Origin: Oscillospiraceae bacterium
GTDB lineage: Bacteria > Bacillota > Clostridia > Oscillospirales > Ruminococcaceae
NCBI GenBank assembly: GCA_900752435.1
Contig: CAADVD010000002.1
Span: 101,058 to 165,057, forward strand
Length of the DNA: 64,000 nucleotides
Direction: 5' to 3'
In this document: piece by piece, positions 61,122-64,000 of the stretch
Position numbering within the stretch: the stretch's first letter is position 1
Layout of the letters: each line of letters starts with the position of its first letter
The notes under the pieces: model-generated
What the model was told of the DNA's origin: nothing
Databases searched by the model: none
Seen by the model: the letters and a program-made list of their open reading frames with translations, nothing else
Position numbers and translations under genes: made by a program

Positions 61122-62378
61122 ATGGACGTCCAAAAACCTATTTTTCGCCGGATGCTCTCTGTTTTTGTCGCTTGCGCCGTGGCGGCCGCATCAGCAGGAT
61201 GGATGATGCCCTCGACTGTACAGGCCGAAGAGACCATGGAGCAAATGCAGGAATCCATCGATGAATTGCAGAAAAAGCAGGAGGAACTGCAAAAGCAGAT
61301 TGCAAGCGTGGATGGTTCCATTGCAGACGAAACGGCAAAGCAGAAGCAGTATGAAGAACAGATTGCGAATGTAGAAAAGCAATTGGAGCTGTATCAACAG
61401 CAGATTGATGCGGTCAACAACAGCATCGCCGTCAAAAACAATGAAATTGCGGATAAGAATGACGAAATTCTTCAAAAAACGCGGGAACTGCATGAAACCG
61501 ACTTGGCGTTTCAAGAGCGTCTGGACGCCATGTATATTTATTCGGAGCATTTTTCGCCGATTAGCATGTTGTTCGGTTCGGATTCGTTTGCTGATTTTCT
61601 GACCAATATGGAGCTGGTCAAGGAAATCACCCAGCACGATCAGGATTTGCTCGATTTGCTGGATACACAGAAACAGCAGATGCAGGAGCTGAAATCTGAG
61701 CTGCAAACCAAAAAAGCGGAATTGGAAACGCAAAAAAATGAACTGACCGCCATTGAACAAAGCTATCAGGATAAGTCGAAGGAGCTGACCCAGCTCAAGC
61801 AGGACAGCGAAGCGCAAACTGAAAAACTGCAAATGCTGCGCGATCAGCTCTGGCGCGACAGCAAAGAGGCCAAAGCGGAAGAGGAAAAAATCCTCAAGGC
61901 CATTGAAGAGGCCAAAGCCCAGCAGGCGGCACAAGCACAAATACCGTCCATCGGTTCGCCGTCCTCGGCTGGTTATTTGTGGCCATGTCCGTCCTGTCAG
62001 ACGATTACGTCCTACTATGGCAATCGTTGGGGTACGGTTCACGGCGGCATTGACATCGGCGCGGCACACGGCGCAAGCATCGTGGCCTCCCGCGGCGGTA
62101 CGGTCATCATCGCCCAAACCGGCTGTACGCACGATTACGGCAAGGACGGAAGCTGTGGCTGCGGCGGCGGATACGGCAACTACGTCATGATTGACCACGG
62201 CGATGGTTATCAGACGCTGTACGGCCATTGCAGTTTCTTGAACGTGACCGCCGGACAAACCGTAGCGGCAGGGGATGTCATTGGTTTTGTGGGCAGTACG
62301 GGCTACTCCACCGGCAACCATCTGCATTTTGAAATTCGTCAGAATGGCACGCGCGTGGATCCGATGGGATATCTCTAA
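61122..62378 (+). CDS. secreted M23 peptidase with coiled coil (EnvC/PcsB-like)
   Basis: Exported murein hydrolase or hydrolase activator of 418 residues. A signal peptide (1-38, cleavage likely after VQA) leads to a long Gln/Glu/Lys-rich coiled coil (about 40-270), then a LytM/M23 domain. Zinc ligands are in HGGIDIG and HLHFEIR, with YGHCS also present, so the domain appears catalytically intact. A Cys-rich insert (GCTHDYGKDGSCGCGGG) interrupts the first part of the domain. ATG at 61122 follows GGGAGA. Probably acts in cell separation. It has its own promoter and a strong terminator. Confidence 0.9.
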   Translation: MDVQKPIFRRMLSVFVACAVAAASAGWMMPSTVQAEETMEQMQESIDELQKKQEELQKQIASVDGSIADETAKQKQYEEQIANVEKQLELYQQQIDAVNNSIAVKNNEIADKNDEILQKTRELHETDLAFQERLDAMYIYSEHFSPISMLFGSDSFADFLTNMELVKEITQHDQDLLDLLDTQKQQMQELKSELQTKKAELETQKNELTAIEQSYQDKSKELTQLKQDSEAQTEKLQMLRDQLWRDSKEAKAEEEKILKAIEEAKAQQAAQAQIPSIGSPSSAGYLWPCPSCQTITSYYGNRWGTVHGGIDIGAAHGASIVASRGGTVIIAQTGCTHDYGKDGSCGCGGGYGNYVMIDHGDGYQTLYGHCSFLNVTAGQTVAAGDVIGFVGSTGYSTGNHLHFEIRQNGTRVDPMGYL

Positions 62379-62687
62379 TTTCAATAGATCAGAAATAATT
62401 GCAAATTGTCTATGTTTTGACTTATTGTTATGGACAATTTGCAATTATTGTTTTTAGAATATGAAATTATATAGAATTTTGTTGATTGGAATAAGATATA
62501 GGACTGGATTTGCTAGGAACACTGTTCGAGTTGTGTTGCTCCTTTGACAAAACTCTACAACTTATTGTATTTTAAGAGAAAAATTCAGATAATTTTCAAA
62601 TTAATGTTGTGCATTTAGTCGAGATGTGTTATTATATTATTAATAAGGTTTACACTTTATTAATAGAAGATTTGGGGGTAACTAAAA
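62379..62687. other. 309-bp intergenic region
   Basis: Contains the M23 terminator (62394-62455) and an AT-rich region with likely promoter elements for the TM2 gene (around 62620-62650). No coding sequence seen. Confidence 0.6.
62394..62455 (+). terminator. terminator after M23 gene
   Basis: Perfect 17-bp arms AATAATTGCAAATTGTC / GACAATTTGCAATTATT with a 22-nt loop and following GTTTTT. Confidence 0.85.
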
Positions 62688-63086
62688 ATGAAATGTCCAA
62701 AATGCGGAACTGAACACACAGCAAACTTTTGTCCAAACTGCGGGACACCAGTGGCTGGAGAACAACAGGGGCAAACACCTGAAATGTCCAATCAGGGGGC
62801 ACCAGCTGCAATGCCAAACATTATTATCAACAACGTGAATAATAATGCCAATGTTGCAGGTATGGGAGCAATGTCTATGATTAGCCCTAAAAGCAAATGG
62901 CTTGCTTTCGTCTTATGCTTCTTTTTAGGCGGCTTTGGAATACATAGGTTTTATGTGGGCAAAGTAGGCAGTGGCCTTCTCTATCTCTTTACTGTTGGCG
63001 TATTCGGCATAGGATGGCTTATAGACATTATTCAAATTTTATGTGGGAACTTTAAAGATAATATGGGACTTTTTTTAAAAAATTAA
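62688..63086 (+). CDS. zinc-ribbon TM2-domain membrane protein
   Basis: Protein of 132 residues: an N-terminal zinc ribbon (CPKCGTEH ... CPNCG), a Gln/Gly/Pro/Asn-rich linker, and a C-terminal TM2 domain with two helices joined by a short turn ([20 protein letters not shown] with GxxGxHRFY, then [10 protein letters not shown]). TM2 proteins are of unknown function. GGGGGTAA precedes the ATG. Confidence 0.88.
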   Translation: MKCPKCGTEHTANFCPNCGTPVAGEQQGQTPEMSNQGAPAAMPNIIINNVNNNANVAGMGAMSMISPKSKWLAFVLCFFLGGFGIHRFYVGKVGSGLLYLFTVGVFGIGWLIDIIQILCGNFKDNMGLFLKN

Positions 63087-63149
63087 ATAGAAGTTAAAGG
63101 TACACAATTAAAAAAGTAATATGAGACGCTTCACAAAGCATTCACAATC

Positions 63150-63192
63150 AAGAAGCCGAGTTGATTTTCAATGATCAACTCGGCTTCTTTGT
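63150..63192. terminator. intrinsic terminator
   Basis: Perfect 16-bp stem AAGAAGCCGAGTTGAT / ATCAACTCGGCTTCTT with an 8-nt loop and T-run. Confidence 0.93.
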
Positions 63193-63211
63193 AAATATTT
63201 TATGAATTCTT

Positions 63212-63286
63212 CCGAAAAGTTGCACATTCGCGTGCAACTTTTTGCCGTTTTTGAGGGGATAGTGAAAGGGTTTCCTTCAAACCATG
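63212..63286 (+). repeat. dispersed hairpin repeat, copy 2
   Basis: Near copy of the element at 3764-3834: GTTGCAC/GTGCAAC hairpin, T-run, then GTTTTTGAGGGGATAGTGAAAGG, ending at an ATG that opens a 13-codon frame. Unlike copy 1 it does not face a gene; it lies tail-on to aroC. Confidence 0.75.
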
Positions 63287-63305
63287 CAAGAGAACCTCTT
63301 CATCA

Positions 63306-64000
63306 TTACAGTTTCACATCTCTGACCAGCGCCGACAACAGCGCCACATTACAGCAAGCTTCCACAACCGGAACTGCACGCACTGCAATGCAAGGGTCGT
63401 GCCGTCCGACAATGGACAGCTTGGCGTTTTCGTGCTTGGCCACGTCGACCGTGTTCTGTTCCAGAGAAATGGATGGCGTGGGTTTAAAGGCGACGCGGAA
63501 ATCAATCGGCATACCGGAGGTAATACCGCCCAAAATGCCGCCGTGGCGATTGGTTCGGGTTTTTACCGAACCGTCTTCGGCGATATAAAATTCGTCGTTG
63601 TTTTCCGAGCCGTAAAGCTTGGTGCAGTCAAACCCTTCGCCGAATTCGATTCCTTTCACTCCCGGAATGGCAAACATCAGGGAAGCCATGATGCTTTCGA
63701 TGTTGTCCATCATCGGTGAACCGATACCGGCCGGCATACCAATGGCTGTGCATTCCACTACGCCGCCAACGGAATTCTGCGCCATGCGCGCATCGTTGAT
63801 AAACTGCATGATTTCTTGGCGCTTGCCCTCATCCAGCACCGGAAACGGAAGTTCCTTGATGGCTTCGATTTTCTCCTTGGTGAGGTGCATACTGTCAAGG
63901 TGATCGCAGGTGATGTGGTGAACCGACTGCAAATGCGCGACGGTGTAAATGCCCATCTGCTCTAAGATTTGGCCGCACACCGCGCCCGCCATCACCAAAC
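63306..64000 (-). CDS. aroC: chorismate synthase, 5' part beyond window
   Basis: Makes chorismate, the precursor consumed by TrpE. The C-terminal 231 residues are present; the start lies past the right edge. Family blocks include NSVGGVVECTAIGMPAGIG, the NRHGGILGGITSGMPI block with its flavin/EPSP-binding residues, and VGRHDPC. The frame is open to base 64000. Confidence 0.95.
   Translation of the reverse strand, partial: LVMAGAVCGQILEQMGIYTVAHLQSVHHITCDHLDSMHLTKEKIEAIKELPFPVLDEGKRQEIMQFINDARMAQNSVGGVVECTAIGMPAGIGSPMMDNIESIMASLMFAIPGVKGIEFGEGFDCTKLYGSENNDEFYIAEDGSVKTRTNRHGGILGGITSGMPIDFRVAFKPTPSISLEQNTVDVAKHENAKLSIVGRHDPCIAVRAVPVVEACCNVALLSALVRDVKL

Overview
The window reads as chromosomal DNA of an anaerobic member of the Bacillota, class Clostridia. 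Strong GGAGG ribosome binding sites, a T-box leader and a TPP riboswitch point to the phylum. A flavodiiron-rubredoxin fusion and the general gene content point to a strict anaerobe, perhaps Oscillospiraceae-like; genus is not resolved. Both ends cut genes: asd at the left and aroC at the right.

Layout. 1-2.8 kb: lysine/diaminopimelate genes asd, dapA, dapB. 2.8-5.4 kb: a CHAP-type cell wall hydrolase preceded by a dispersed hairpin repeat, and an EctB-like aminotransferase. 5.4-12.2 kb: complete trpEGDCFBA operon behind a Trp-specifier T-box. 12.3-17.5 kb: two small membrane proteins, an Lsa-type ABC-F protein with a ribosome-sensing attenuator leader, and a KdpDE-like two-component pair without kdpFABC. 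17.6-36.1 kb: an unusual island of eight half-size ABC transporter proteins in four heterodimeric pairs (called A, B, C, D here), with two TetR and two AraC regulators and a deletion remnant of an ECF transporter. Four sites of the form TTAG-N6-CTAA lie at promoters in this island and resemble part of DtxR/IdeR iron boxes, so iron-siderophore transport is the leading inference. 36.3-41.6 kb: acetyltransferase, flavodiiron-flavin reductase-rubredoxin fusion, a single-span membrane protein, ilvD.

41.8-45.8 kb: an AT-rich orphan gene, then metE-metF. 45.8-46.3 kb: an IS3-family remnant and four tRNAs (Gln, His, Arg, Gly). 46.4-48.0 kb: thiC under a TPP riboswitch. 48.0-50.8 kb: a 37-residue membrane peptide, a patatin-like protein, a superinfection-immunity-like protein, an XRE regulator and fba. 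50.9-52.4 kb: an acetyltransferase and a LysR regulator of the MtaR/CmbR/MetR type; the same ATAG-N7-CTAT palindrome lies at its own promoter and upstream of metE.

52.5-57.2 kb: a tightly coupled operon of a secreted Gly/Thr/Asn-rich protein, an HPr-kinase-like protein, a PqqD-like protein, an S24/S26 peptidase, an ABC transporter and a nucleotidyltransferase. It shares accessory functions with lasso peptide clusters (kinase, PqqD-like carrier, exporter, nucleotidyltransferase) but lacks the cyclase and the B2 protease. It is the best candidate here for an undescribed modification and export system. 57.4-64.0 kb: DUF2935 and DUF305 metal-binding-type proteins, tRNA-Ala, a cysteine synthase-like enzyme, an M23 peptidase, a TM2 protein, a second copy of the hairpin repeat, and aroC.
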